Source: Phycicoccus duodecadis (GTDB taxonomy: Bacteria > Actinomycetota > Actinomycetes > Actinomycetales > Dermatophilaceae). Taken from it: a DNA stretch of 64,000 nt. The position numbers and the translations under genes are program-made. Every line of letters starts with the position of its first letter. The first letter of the stretch is position 1. Positions 1 through 10,376 of this stretch are shown piece by piece. The notes under the pieces were generated by a model. It saw only the letters and a program-made list of their open reading frames with translations. It was not told the DNA's origin and did no database searches. The stretch spans positions 1 to 64,000 of the forward strand of contig NZ_PJNE01000001.1 in NCBI RefSeq assembly GCF_002846495.1, written 5' to 3'.

Positions 1-95
1 GAGTCGGGGTTGGCCGCGGTCATCGCGGCCAGGGCGGAGGCATGCTCGCCGGCGGGGGAGGAGGCGGGGTCCGGGGCGGCGGGGGTGTCGGTCAT
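1..95 (-). CDS. N-terminal fragment of a gene divergent from polA
   Basis: An open frame starts at an ATG at base 95 and runs leftwards off the window. The 31 visible residues begin MTDTPAAPDPASS and continue through HASALAAMTAANPDS. They form a Pro/Ala-rich leader followed by what may be the start of a folded domain. A CAGCCT hexamer 7 bases upstream of the ATG suggests a leaderless message. In related actinobacteria a hotdog-fold thioesterase often sits beside polA, and the HASALAAMT stretch would suit its first helix, but that is inference from memory of gene order. The fragment is too short for a firm family call. Confidence 0.4.
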   Translation of the reverse strand, partial: MTDTPAAPDPASSPAGEHASALAAMTAANPD

Positions 96-101
96 GGTCG
101 A

Positions 102-108
102 TAGGCTG
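102..108. promoter_or_regulatory. Overlapping divergent -10 elements, polA and the left-hand gene
   Basis: On the plus strand TAGGCT (102-107) lies 7 bases before the polA GTG at 115. On the minus strand CAGCCT (108-103) lies 7 bases before the divergent ATG at 95. The two hexamers share five bases, so polymerase can probably use only one direction at a time. Confidence 0.55.
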
Positions 109-114
109 CCATGC

Positions 115-2803
115 GTGAAGCTCCTCCTCCTCGACGGACACTCGCTGGCCTACCGGGCCTTCTTCGCCCTCCCGGTCGAGAACTTCTCGACCAGCACCGG
201 CCAGAACACCAACGCCGTCTACGGCTTCACGGCCATGCTCATCAACGTCCTGCGCGACGAGGCCCCCACCCACGTCGGCGTCGCCTTCGACGTCTCGCGA
301 CAGACCTTCCGGCTCGAGCAGTACGCCGAGTACAAGGCCGGCCGCGCCAAGACCCCCACCGAGTTCTCGGGCCAGCTGCCGCTCCTGCGCGAGGTGCTCG
401 ACGCCCTGCGCATCCGGCACGTCGGGGTCGAGGGCTTCGAGGCCGACGACGTCATCGCCACCCTCACGCGGCAGGCGGTCGAGGCCGGGGGCGAGGTCGT
501 CGTCTGCACCGGCGACCGCGACGCCTTCCAGCTCGTCTCCGACAAGGTCACCCTGGTCTACCCGGTGCGCGGGTGTCCGAGGTGTGGCGGATGGACCCCG
601 CCGCCGTCGAGGAGAAGTACCTCGTCCCCCCCGACCGCTACAGCGACCTCGCGGCCCTCGTGGGCGAGTCCAGCGACAACCTGCCCGGCGTCCCGGGAGT
701 GGGGCCCAAGACCGCCGCGAAGTGGCTCGCCCAGTACGGCGACCTGCAGGGCGTGGTGGCCCACGTCGACGAGATCAAGGGCAAGGCCGGCGAGAACCTG
801 CGGGCCCACCTCGACGACGTGCTGCGCAACCGCCGGCTCAACCGGCTGGTCGACGACCTCGAGCTGCCCCTCGATGTCGCCGACCTCGAGCGCACCTCGT
901 GGGACCGCGAGGAGGTGCACCGGGTCTTCGACGGGCTCGAGTTCCGGGTGCTGCGCGACCGGCTCTTCCAGACCTTCGAGGTCGAGGCCGACGAGGTCGA
1001 GGGCGGCTTCGAGCTCGACGGCGAGGTCTTCACCGCCGACGACCTCACGGTGCGCTTCGGCGACGGCGGGGTGGGCCGCACGCTCCCCCACGGCGTCGTG
1101 GTGGCCGGCGAGTACCGGGCCGGGGCAGGCGACGCCGGCGCCATCTCGCTGGCGGGCACCGACGGCGCCACCGCCCACCTCGACCTCGGCACGCTCACCC
1201 CCGAGCAGGAGGCCGCCCTGGCCTCGTGGCTGGCCGACCCGTCCGCGCCCAAGGTCCTGCACGACGCCAAACCCCAGCTCCAGGCCCTCTCCACCCGCGG
1301 GCTCACCCTGGCCGGGGTCACCAGCGACACCGCGCTGGCGCCTACCTGGTGCGGCCGGACCAGCGCTCCTACGACCTCGAGGACCTCGTGGTGCGCCACC
1401 TGGGCCGCGAGCTCAGCGCCGACGCCCCCGCCACCGCCGACCAGGGCCGCCAGGGCACCCTCTCCTTCGACGTCGAGGAGGGTGACGACACCGCGGCCCG
1501 CGACGCCATGGTGCGGGCCCGGGCGGTGCTCGAGCTGTCCGAGGCGCTGGCCGTCAAGCTCGACGAGACCGGCGGCTCGGACCTCCTGCGCGACCTGGAG
1601 CTCCCGCTGGTCGACATCCTGGCCACGATGGAGCGCACCGGCATCGCCGTCGACGGCGACGCCCTCACCGCGCTCGAGGCCGACTTCGCCGCCAAGATGC
1701 GCCAGGCCCAGCAGGACGCCTACGACGCCATCGGGCGCGAGGACGTCAACCTCGGCAGCCCCAAGCAGCTGCAGGAGGTGCTCTTTCGAGCAGCTCGGGA
1801 TGCCAAGACCAAGCGCACCAAGACCGGCTACACCACCGACGCCGACGCCCTGGCCGACCTGTTCGTGAAGACCCAGCACCCCTTCCTCGAGGCGCTGCTG
1901 CGCCACCGCGACACCAGCCGGCTGCGGGTCACCGTCGAGGGGCTGATCAAGTCGGTGGCCGACGACGGGCGCATCCACACCACGTACCTGCAGACCATCG
2001 CGGCCACCGGGCGGCTGTCGTCCACCGACCCCAACCTGCAGAACGTGCCCATCCGCACCGAGGAGGGGCGCCGCATCCGTGAGGTCTTCGTCGTCGGCGA
2101 GGGCTACGAGTCGCTGATGTCGGCCGACTACAGCCAGATCGAGATGCGGATCATGGCCCACCTCTCCGGCGACGAGGGGCTCATCGAGGCCTTCCGCACC
2201 GGCGAGGACCTGCACCGGTTCGTCGGTGCCCGGGTCTTCGGCGTCGCGCCCGAGGACGTCACCCCCGAGATGCGCAGCAAGGTCAAGGCGATGAGCTACG
2301 GCCTGGCCTACGGGCTGTCGGCCTTCGGCCTGTCCAAGCAGCTGACCATCGGTACCGGCGAGGCCCAGGGCCTGATGGACGAGTACTTCGCCCGCTTCGG
2401 CGGGGTGCGCGACTACCTCCGCGAGATCGTCGTCGAAGCCCGGGCCACCGGCTACACCGCCACCATGCTGGGCCGGCGCCGTTACCTGCCCGACCTGCTC
2501 AGCGACAACCGGCAGCGCCGCGAGGGCGCCGAGCGGATGGCGCTGAACGCGCCCATCCAGGGCTCGGCCGCCGACATCATCAAGCTCGCCATGAAGGGGG
2601 TCGACGCCGCACTGCGCGCCGAGGGCGCCCGCAGCCGGATGCTGCTCCAGGTGCACGACGAGCTCGTGCTCGAGGTCGCCGAGGGCGAGCGGGCCGACGT
2701 CGAGGCGCTGGTCCGCCGCGAGATGGGCGCCGCCATCGCCCTCGACGTGCCGCTCGACGTCAGCGTCGGTGTCGGCCGCTCCTGGCACGACGCCGCGCAC
2801 TGA
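115..2803 (+). CDS. polA: DNA polymerase I, reading frame broken by four indels
   Basis: Family A DNA polymerase used in Okazaki-fragment processing and repair synthesis. The order is a 5'-3' exonuclease domain (LLLLDGHSLAYRAFFALP, then FEADDVIATL and CTGDRDAFQL), a degenerate proofreading domain without an obvious DxE motif, and the palm/fingers domain with DYSQIE (2126-2143) and VHDE (2651-2662). The coding frame changes four times: a base is missing near 572, one is missing near 1340, an extra T lies at 1784-1786, and a C is missing near 1803. Repairing all four gives 897 codons (896 aa), the normal family length. The last two cancel and only garble a short stretch expected to read FEQLGMP. 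All four lie in runs of three bases or fewer. Either this is sequencing error in one patch or the gene is damaged. The start is the GTG at 115, supported by TAGGCT 7 bases upstream. ATG at 94 is the alternative. Confidence 0.9.
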
Positions 2804-2821
2804 GCCCGGCGGCTCGGCTCA
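2801..2821. terminator. Possible bidirectional terminator hairpin
   Basis: TGAGCC (2801-2806) and GGCTCA (2816-2821) can pair across a 9-base loop. The arms include the stop codons of the convergent polA and methyltransferase genes. The stem is short and there is no T tract, so this is weak. Confidence 0.3.
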
Positions 2822-3622
2822 CGGGCGCTCGCACACGAGGATGGCGGTACCGGGCAGGAGGCGGCCGCGCAGCGGTGACCAGCCGCCCCAGGACTGCCGG
2901 TTGCGCGCGGGCCACTCCGGCTCGACGAGGTCGACGAGGGTCAAGCCGGCCGCCACGACCTGGCGCACCAGGTCGCCCAGCGTGCGGTGGTGCTCGACGT
3001 AGGTCGGGACCCCGGCGGCGCTCTCGACGTAGGGGGTGCGGTCGAAGTAGGACGTGGTGGCCGTGAGCCCCTCGGGGCCCGGGACGTCGGGGAAGGCCCA
3101 CCGCACCGGGTGCGAGGTCGAGAACACGAAGCGACCGCCCGGGCGCAGCACCCGGGCCGCCTCGCGCAGCACCGCCTCGCTGTCGGCCACGAAGGGGACG
3201 ACGCCGTAGGCCGTGAAGACGCGGTCGACCGAGGCGTCGGCCAGCGGCAGACGCGTCCCGTCGCACTGGAGCAGGGGGACCGGCGCCGTGCCGTCGGCCC
3301 GGCCGGCGTCGATGCGACGGGAGGTGGCGAGCATCCCGCCCGAGAGGTCGCTGGCGACGACCCGCGCGCCCCGGTGGCGTGCGAGCCAGCGCGAGCACTG
3401 GGCCGCACCGGCGCCGATCTCGACGACGGTGTGGCCGGGCGTGACACCCAGGAGGTCCAGCTCGTCCTCGGTCCAGCCCTCGGGGCCCCACACGAAGCCC
3501 GCGTCGTCGAGGAACGAGCCGTGCTCGGCGTGGTAGTCCTCGGCCTCGGCGTCCCACCAGGCCCGGTTGGCGGCCACCGTCTCGCCGGCGCCCACCGGGC
3601 GGCGGCCGGCCTCCTGGGTCAC
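2819..3622 (-). CDS. Class I SAM-dependent methyltransferase
   Basis: A soluble 267-residue protein with the Rossmann-type SAM-binding fold. Motif I reads VVEIGAGAAQCSRWL, followed by the acidic strand VVASDLSGGML, the post-motif LPLADASVDRVFTAYG, and the LRPGGRFVFSTSHP loop typical of small-molecule methyltransferases of the UbiE/Methyltransf_11 type. The N-terminal segment WWDAEAEDYHAEHGSFL is shared by an actinobacterial subgroup usually found between polA and rpsA. The substrate cannot be read from sequence. The GTG at 3622 is preferred because the conserved region starts soon after it. An in-frame GTG at 3679 would add 19 low-complexity residues. The gene converges on polA with 15 bases between stop codons and diverges from rpsA. 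Confidence 0.8.
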   Translation of the reverse strand: MTQEAGRRPVGAGETVAANRAWWDAEAEDYHAEHGSFLDDAGFVWGPEGWTEDELDLLGVTPGHTVVEIGAGAAQCSRWLARHRGARVVASDLSGGMLATSRRIDAGRADGTAPVPLLQCDGTRLPLADASVDRVFTAYGVVPFVADSEAVLREAARVLRPGGRFVFSTSHPVRWAFPDVPGPEGLTATTSYFDRTPYVESAAGVPTYVEHHRTLGDLVRQVVAAGLTLVDLVEPEWPARNRQSWGGWSPLRGRLLPGTAILVCERP

Positions 3623-3658
3623 CGTCGACCCCCGCTCGGCCGGCGGGCCTGGACCGTT

Positions 3659-3689
3659 TTGCCGGTGGTGTGCGGGCACGAGTAGGCTG
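3659..3689. promoter_or_regulatory. rpsA promoter, overlapping a divergent -10
   Basis: TTGCCG (3659-3664), an 18-base spacer and TAGGCT (3683-3688) form a clear sigma70-type promoter for rpsA, predicting a leader of about 80 bases. On the minus strand CAGCCT (3689-3684) overlaps it and could serve the methyltransferase gene. Confidence 0.6.
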
Positions 3690-3776
3690 TGCGAGCACCC
3701 GTGTGCCGTTCGCGACACCGGTGTGCGCCCGCTTCATCCACTCGAGTCCACCTGTCCACATCGGAGTTCCTACTAC

Positions 3777-5255
3777 ATGACTGCCAGCACGGTCGCCACG
3801 ACCGCCCCTCAGATTGCCATCAACGACATCGGCTCTGAGGAAGACCTCCTCGCCGCGATCGACGCGACGATCAAGCACTTCAACGACGGCGACATCGTCG
3901 AGGGTCGCATCGTCAAGGTGGACCGCGACGAGGTCCTCCTCGACATCGGCTACAAGACCGAGGGTGTCATCCCCTCCCGCGAGCTGTCCATCAAGCACGA
4001 CGTCGACCCCAACGACGTCGTCAAGGTCGGCGACGAGGTCGAGGCCCTGGTCCTCCAGAAGGAGGACAAGGAGGGTCGTCTGATCCTGTCCAAGAAGCGC
4101 GCCCAGTACGAGCGCGCCTGGGGCACGATCGAGAAGATCAAGGAGGAGGACGGCGTCGTCACCGGCACCGTCATCGAGGTCGTCAAGGGCGGCCTCATCC
4201 TCGACATCGGCCTGCGCGGGTTCCTCCCCGCCTCGCTCGTCGAGATGCGCCGGGTGCGCGACCTCCAGCCGTACGTCGGCAAGGAGATCGAGGCCAAGAT
4301 CATCGAGCTCGACAAGAACCGCAACAACGTGGTCCTGTCGCGCCGTGCCTGGCTCGAGCAGACCCAGTCCGAGGTCCGCACGACGTTCCTCAAGGAGCTC
4401 GGCAAGGGCCAGGTCCGCACGGGTGTCGTGTCCTCCATCGTCAACTTCGGTGCGTTCGTCGACCTCGGCGGCGTCGACGGTCTCGTGCACGTCTCCGAGC
4501 TGTCCTGGAAGCACATCGACCACCCGTCCGAGGTCGTCGAGGTCGGCGACGAGGTCACCGTCGAGGTGCTCGACGTCGACATGGACCGCGAGCGCGTCTC
4601 GCTGTCGCTCAAGGCGACGCAGGAGGACCCCTGGCAGCACTTCGCCCGGACCCACGCGATCGGCCAGGTCGTCCCGGGCAAGGTCACCAAGCTCGTCCCG
4701 TTCGGTGCGTTCGTGCGCGTCGACGACGGCATCGAGGGCCTGGTGCACATCTCCGAGCTCGCCGAGCGTCACGTCGAGCTGCCCGAGCAGGTCGTCACCG
4801 TCGGCCAGGAGATCTTCGTCAAGGTCATCGACATCGACCTCGAGCGTCGCCGCATCTCGCTCAGCCTGAAGCAGGCCAACGAGGACGGCGCCGGCCAGGT
4901 CGAGTTCGACCCGACCCTGTACGGCATGGCCGCCGAGTACGACGAGAAGGGTGACTACAAGTACCCCGAGGGCTTCGACCCGGAGACCAACGAGTGGCTC
5001 GAGGGCTACGAGACCCAGCGCGAGGCCTGGGAGAAGCAGTACGCCGAGGCCCACGCCCGCTGGGAGGCCCACCGGGCCCAGGTCGAGGCGGCCGTCAAGG
5101 CCGACGCCGAGGCCGCCGGCGAGGCCGCGACCTCGTACTCGTCCGAGAGCACCGACGAGGCGCCCGCCGTGCGCCCGGCCGCTCCCGTCAACGAGGGCAC
5201 CCTCGCCTCCGACGAGGCGCTCGCCGCGCTGCGCGAGAAGCTCACCGGCAACTGA
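3777..5255 (+). CDS. rpsA: 30S ribosomal protein S1
   Basis: Ribosomal protein S1 binds mRNA on the small subunit and helps recruit leadered transcripts. The 492-residue protein carries four S1 (OB-fold) repeats at roughly residues 37-105, 118-188, 205-275 and 292-362. The last two share the typical NFGAFVDL/PFGAFVRV and DGLVHVSEL/EGLVHISEL signatures. A charged, Trp- and Ala-rich tail follows, as in other actinobacteria, which have four repeats where E. coli has six. The ATG at 3777 follows a CGGAG at 3762-3766. The leader is about 80 bases, unlike the many leaderless genes around it. Codon use is strongly biased to C/G-ending optimal codons, as expected for a highly expressed gene. Confidence 0.97.
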   Translation: MTASTVATTAPQIAINDIGSEEDLLAAIDATIKHFNDGDIVEGRIVKVDRDEVLLDIGYKTEGVIPSRELSIKHDVDPNDVVKVGDEVEALVLQKEDKEGRLILSKKRAQYERAWGTIEKIKEEDGVVTGTVIEVVKGGLILDIGLRGFLPASLVEMRRVRDLQPYVGKEIEAKIIELDKNRNNVVLSRRAWLEQTQSEVRTTFLKELGKGQVRTGVVSSIVNFGAFVDLGGVDGLVHVSELSWKHIDHPSEVVEVGDEVTVEVLDVDMDRERVSLSLKATQEDPWQHFARTHAIGQVVPGKVTKLVPFGAFVRVDDGIEGLVHISELAERHVELPEQVVTVGQEIFVKVIDIDLERRRISLSLKQANEDGAGQVEFDPTLYGMAAEYDEKGDYKYPEGFDPETNEWLEGYETQREAWEKQYAEAHARWEAHRAQVEAAVKADAEAAGEAATSYSSESTDEAPAVRPAAPVNEGTLASDEALAALREKLTGN

Positions 5256-5267
5256 CGCCCGCGTCAC

Positions 5268-5304
5268 CGCAGGGCCCCGGACCGTCACGGTCCGGGGCCC
5301 TGCG
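5268..5304 (+). terminator. Long perfect hairpin after rpsA
   Basis: Arms 5268-5285 and 5287-5304 are perfectly complementary (18 bp) around one unpaired base. The stem is very GC-rich and has no T run after it. It lies 12 bases after the rpsA stop and is best read as a U-less intrinsic terminator. Confidence 0.75.
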
Positions 5305-5407
5305 CGTTCCCGGAGCCGCGCAGGGGGCGTCCGGAGCCCGGGCCGAGCGTTGGCCCCCTCGACGAAAGTCGTTCACGCCGTGCACGCCGCCACGTAACTC
5401 TGCGGGC

Positions 5408-5433
5408 TAGGTTGTCGACGTGCAGTCGACGAC
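5408..5433 (+). promoter_or_regulatory. Leaderless promoter of the sugar ABC operon, with a start-site palindrome
   Basis: TAGGTT (5408-5413) lies 6 bases before the GTG at 5420. Bases 5411-5433 form a near-palindrome (9-base arms, 8 matching, 5-base centre with GTCGAC on both sides) covering the start codon. It could be an operator, but no regulator gene is adjacent. Confidence 0.45.
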
Positions 5434-6379
5434 CTCGGACCGAGACGTCGCGCCGGGGGAACGCTCAGGGCCACCTGAGCCGGTCGGGCCCCCGCCGCGG
5501 CGCTCCAGCGGGCGCGCCTGGGAGTGGAGCCTCGCCGGGCTCCTCCTGGCCCCCAACCTGGTCCTCCTCATCGTGTTCACCTACCGGCCGCTGCTCGACA
5601 ACATCCGCCTCTCGTTCACCGACTGGAACATCTCGGCGCCGGTGGCCAACCCGGTGGGCTTCGCCAACTACGTCGAGTGGTTCGGGCGCGACGACACCCG
5701 CACGGTGCTGTCGAACACGCTGATCTTCACCGTCGCGACCGTCGGCATCTCGATGGGGCTGGGCCTGGCCCTGGCCATGCTGCTCGACCAGCGCCTGCGC
5801 GGCCGCAACGTCGTGCGCTCGGTGGTGTTCGCGCCGTTCGTCATCTCCGGCGCCGCGGTGGGCGTGGCCTTCCAGTTCGTCTTCGACCCCAGCTTCGGCC
5901 TGGTGCGCGACCTGCTGACCCGCGTCGGGGTCGCCGTGCCCGACTTCTACCAGCGCCCGGGATGGGCGCTGTTCATGGTGACCTTCACCTACATCTGGAA
6001 GACCCTCGGCTACAGCTTCGTCATCTACCTGGCGGCGCTGCAGGGCCGGCGGGCCGACCTCGACGAGGCGGCCGAGATCGACGGCGCCTCGCCCTGGACG
6101 CACTTCCGCAGGGTGCTGCTGCCCCAGCTGCGGCCGACGACGTTCTTCCTGTCCATCACGGTGCTGCTGAGCTCGGTGCAGGTGTTCGACATCATCAACG
6201 TGATGACCCGCGGCGGGCCGGTGGGCGACGGCACCATGACGCTCGTCTACCAGGTGTACCGCGAGACCTTCGTCAACCTGCGGGCCGGCTACGGCGCGAC
6301 GGTGGCCACCGTCATGTTCCTCATCCTCCTGGTCGTCACGATCGTCCAGGTCCGCGTCATGGATCGGCCGCAGACATGA
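5420..6379 (+). CDS. Carbohydrate ABC transporter permease, UgpA/MalF type
   Basis: First membrane subunit of a sugar-type binding-protein-dependent importer (319 aa). After a polar N-terminus with many Pro and Arg residues there are about six membrane segments, the first being LAGLLLAPNLVLLIVFTY. The cytoplasmic EAA loop reads EAAEIDGASPWTHFRRVLLP and docks the ATPase. The family imports oligosaccharides, glycerol-3-phosphate or polyols. The substrate is not readable here. The GTG start is set by TAGGTT 6 bases upstream, and no Shine-Dalgarno sequence is visible. The stop overlaps the next start as ATGA, so the two permeases are translationally coupled. Confidence 0.9.
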   Translation: MQSTTSDRDVAPGERSGPPEPVGPPPRRSSGRAWEWSLAGLLLAPNLVLLIVFTYRPLLDNIRLSFTDWNISAPVANPVGFANYVEWFGRDDTRTVLSNTLIFTVATVGISMGLGLALAMLLDQRLRGRNVVRSVVFAPFVISGAAVGVAFQFVFDPSFGLVRDLLTRVGVAVPDFYQRPGWALFMVTFTYIWKTLGYSFVIYLAALQGRRADLDEAAEIDGASPWTHFRRVLLPQLRPTTFFLSITVLLSSVQVFDIINVMTRGGPVGDGTMTLVYQVYRETFVNLRAGYGATVATVMFLILLVVTIVQVRVMDRPQT

Positions 6380-7305
6380 GCGCCACCACCACGCCCGTCG
6401 GCCGCGTCGACGAGGCACCCGAGCAGCCGTCGCGCCGTCGCCGGGGGCGCGGGGTCGCCCACGGCGCCGAGGCCGCCTCGCACCGCTCGCCCGCGATGAC
6501 CGCCGCGGGCTACGTCGCGATGCTCCTCGTGGTCCTCGTCGTGGCCGTCCCGCTGTTCTGGATCGTGGTCACCTCGCTCAAGGAGCGCCAGGACATCTAC
6601 GTCCAGCCCGCGCAGTGGCTGCCCGACCCGGGGACCACGAACAACTACCACGACGTCACCACGCGCATCCCGTTCCTGCGGTACATGCGCAACTCGGTGA
6701 TCATCACGGTGGTGCTCTCGGTCTCGAAGATCGTGCTGGGCGTGCTGAGCGCCTACGCACTCTCGCTGCTGCGCTTCCCCGGCCGCGGCCTGGTGTTCCT
6801 CGTCGTCATCGCGGCCCTGATGGTGCCCAACCAGATCACGGTCATCAGCAACTACGCGCTGGTGGCCCAGCTCGGCTGGCGCAACACCTTCCAGGGGATC
6901 ATCATCCCGCTGGCCGGCGTCGCCTTCGGCACCTTCCTGATGCGCAACCAGTTCCTCAGCCTGCCGAGCGAGATCATCGAGGCCGCGCGCCTCGACGGCG
7001 CCGGGCCGCTGAAGCTCCTCTGGCGCGTGGTGCTGCCGATGTCGTGGCCGACCCTGGTGGCGTTCTCGCTCATCACCGTGGTCAACGAGTGGAACGAGTA
7101 CCTCTGGCCGTTCCTGATGTCCGACGACGAGCGCACCGCCCCGCTGCCGGTCGGGCTGACCCTGCTGCAGAACAACGACGGCGTCACGAACTGGGGGCCG
7201 GTGATGGCCGGCACGGTGCTGGCCATGCTGCCGGTCCTGGTGCTCTTCCTGGTCCTGCAGCGGCAGATGATCAAGGGCCTCACCGCCGGCGCCGTGAAGA
7301 GCTGA
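6376..7305 (+). CDS. Carbohydrate ABC transporter permease, UgpE/MalG type
   Basis: Second membrane subunit of the same importer (309 aa). A charged N-terminal stretch (PSRRRRGRGVAHG) precedes about six membrane segments. The region FLRYMRNSVIITVVLSVSKIV, in shortened form MRNSVIITVVLS, is typical of MalG-like subunits, and the EAA loop is IEAARLDGAGPLKLLWRVVL. The ATG overlaps the preceding stop (ATGA). It forms a heterodimer with the upstream permease and the complex is energised by the ATPase at 8716-9813. Confidence 0.9.
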   Translation: MSATTTPVGRVDEAPEQPSRRRRGRGVAHGAEAASHRSPAMTAAGYVAMLLVVLVVAVPLFWIVVTSLKERQDIYVQPAQWLPDPGTTNNYHDVTTRIPFLRYMRNSVIITVVLSVSKIVLGVLSAYALSLLRFPGRGLVFLVVIAALMVPNQITVISNYALVAQLGWRNTFQGIIIPLAGVAFGTFLMRNQFLSLPSEIIEAARLDGAGPLKLLWRVVLPMSWPTLVAFSLITVVNEWNEYLWPFLMSDDERTAPLPVGLTLLQNNDGVTNWGPVMAGTVLAMLPVLVLFLVLQRQMIKGLTAGAVKS

Positions 7306-7314
7306 CCGACCGAA

Positions 7315-7391
7315 GACCACCGACCACCGACCACCGACCGAGCACACCCCCTCACGAACCCCCACCCGGGCGACACCCGCCCGGGCGACAC
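7315..7391 (+). repeat. Short tandem repeats in the permease to binding-protein gap
   Basis: GACCACC is repeated three times without gaps at 7315-7335. A second direct repeat, CCCGGGCGACAC, occurs at 7365-7376 and 7380-7391. Together they fill most of the 98-base gap before the binding-protein gene. Such a spacer could tune expression of the binding protein relative to the permeases, or be simple slippage. Confidence 0.6.
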
Positions 7392-7403
7392 GGAAGGCAC
7401 GAC

Positions 7404-8699
7404 ATGAACCAGCTCACCCGTCGCGGACTCCTCGGACTGGCCGGCACGGCCGGCATCGCAGGGCTCTCGGCCTGCGCCGGAACCGGTAGCAGCGCCAGCC
7501 CCGACAAGGCCAGTGGCGCCAGCAACACCATCGAGTTCTGGAGCAACCACCCCGGCAGCAGCAAGCCGGTCGAGCAGCAGATCATCGCGGCCTTCCAGAA
7601 GGAGAACCCGGGCCTGACTGTCAAGCTGGTCGACGCGGGCAAGAACTACGAGGAGGTGGCGCAGAAGTTCAACGCCTCCCTCGCGGGGGGCCAGCTGCCC
7701 GACCTGGTCGTCGTCTCCGACGTCACCTGGTTCAACTTCGCCCTCAACAAGCAGCTCTCGAAGCTCGACGACCTGCTCGGCACCGCCAAGGTCGAGACCG
7801 GCGACTACGTCGACGCGCTCTACAACGACTACACCTACGCCGACGGCCACTTCGCGCTGCCGTACGCGCGCTCCACGCCGCTCTTCTACTACAACAAGGA
7901 GCTCTGGGCCAAGGCCGGCCTCGAGGACCGCGGCCCCAAGGACTGGGACGAGTTCAAGGAGTGGTCGACCGCGCTCAAGGCCGCCGTCGGCTCGGGCAAG
8001 TTCGCCATGGAGCTCGCCGACGGCTCCAACTACCTCGACTGGTACTTCCAGAACATCGCCTGGGACTTCGGTGGCGCCTACTCCAAGGAGTGGCAGCCCA
8101 CCTTCTCCGACCCCAACACGATCAAGGCCGGTCAGTACCTCCAGGACCTCACCAAGGCCGGGGTCGTCAAGTACAACGCCACCCCGGAGGCCGACTTCTC
8201 GGCCGGTCTGGCCGGCTGCATCCTGCAGTCCACCGGCTCCCTCGGCGGCATCACCAAGGACGCCAAGTTCGAGTTCGGGACCGCCTTCCTGCCCGGCACC
8301 GACAACTGCCCCACCGGCGGCGCCGGGGTGGCCGTGCCGGCCAACATCTCGGACGCCCGCAAGGCCAACGCCGTGAAGTTCGCCGAGTTCCTCACCAACG
8401 CGCAGAACACGGTCACCTTCACCCAGGCCACGGGGTACATGCCGGTGCGCAAGTCGGCCGTCGAGCTGCCCGAGGAGAAGACCTTCCTCGAGAAGAACCC
8501 CAACTCCAAGACCGCGATCGACCAGCTCGAGCACACCCGCAGCCAGGACAACGCGCGCGTGCTGCTGCCCGGCGGTGGCGCGCGCATCGGCAAGGCCCTC
8601 GACCAGGTCGCCCAGGGCCAGGACGTCGCGACGGTCTTCAAGGCCCTGGACGCGGAGTCCCAGCAGGTGTTCGAGAGCCAGATCAAGTCCAAGCTCTGA
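7404..8699 (+). CDS. Sugar-binding lipoprotein of the ABC importer
   Basis: Extracellular solute-binding protein of family 1 (431 aa) that captures the substrate outside the membrane. The signal peptide has a twin-arginine (TRRGLLGL) and a lipobox LSAC with the acylated cysteine at residue 24, so it is probably exported folded by Tat and anchored as a lipoprotein. The mature part has the fold signature IEFWSNHPGSSKPVEQQIIA near the N-terminus and FALPYARSTPLFYYNKEL in the hinge region. The RBS GGAAGG at 7392-7397 supports the ATG at 7404. It sits between the permeases and the ATPase. Confidence 0.9.
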   Translation: MNQLTRRGLLGLAGTAGIAGLSACAGTGSSASPDKASGASNTIEFWSNHPGSSKPVEQQIIAAFQKENPGLTVKLVDAGKNYEEVAQKFNASLAGGQLPDLVVVSDVTWFNFALNKQLSKLDDLLGTAKVETGDYVDALYNDYTYADGHFALPYARSTPLFYYNKELWAKAGLEDRGPKDWDEFKEWSTALKAAVGSGKFAMELADGSNYLDWYFQNIAWDFGGAYSKEWQPTFSDPNTIKAGQYLQDLTKAGVVKYNATPEADFSAGLAGCILQSTGSLGGITKDAKFEFGTAFLPGTDNCPTGGAGVAVPANISDARKANAVKFAEFLTNAQNTVTFTQATGYMPVRKSAVELPEEKTFLEKNPNSKTAIDQLEHTRSQDNARVLLPGGGARIGKALDQVAQGQDVATVFKALDAESQQVFESQIKSKL

Positions 8700-8715
8700 G
8701 GACGGAAGACGCCTG

Positions 8716-9813
<1,098 letters not shown>

Positions 9814-9821
9814 CCCCTCGA

Positions 9822-9855
9822 GCCCGTCGCGTCCACCCGGGTGGACGCGACGGGC
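9822..9855 (+). terminator. Perfect palindromic terminator of the sugar ABC operon
   Basis: Bases 9822-9838 and 9839-9855 are perfectly complementary (17 bp, no spacer, so the real loop comes from the central GC bases). It starts 8 bases after the ATPase stop and has no T tract. Confidence 0.75.
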
Positions 9856-9866
9856 GCCCGGCGTGT

Positions 9867-9872
9867 CAGGCT
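9867..9872 (+). promoter_or_regulatory. -10 element CAGGCT, leaderless
   Basis: CAGGCT lies 6 bases before the ATG at 9879. Confidence 0.5.
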
Positions 9873-9878
9873 GAGGGC

Positions 9879-10349
<471 letters not shown>

Positions 10350-10363
10350 GCCCCGCACGCCGC

Positions 10364-10369
10364 TAGGGT
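10364..10369 (+). promoter_or_regulatory. -10 element TAGGGT of coaE, leaderless
   Basis: TAGGGT lies 7 bases before the ATG at 10377. Confidence 0.55.
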
Positions 10370-10376
10370 CGGGCGC

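Noticed and set aside
115..2803. polA as two or three separate genes
   Set aside because: The pieces in the three frames join end to end into one normal-length polymerase after single-base corrections.
2760..5288. 842-residue minus-strand reading frame opposite the methyltransferase and rpsA
   Set aside because: Antisense shadow of GC-rich coding DNA: low-complexity Val/Asp/Leu or Arg/Pro content, no domain, and rpsA is certain on the other strand.
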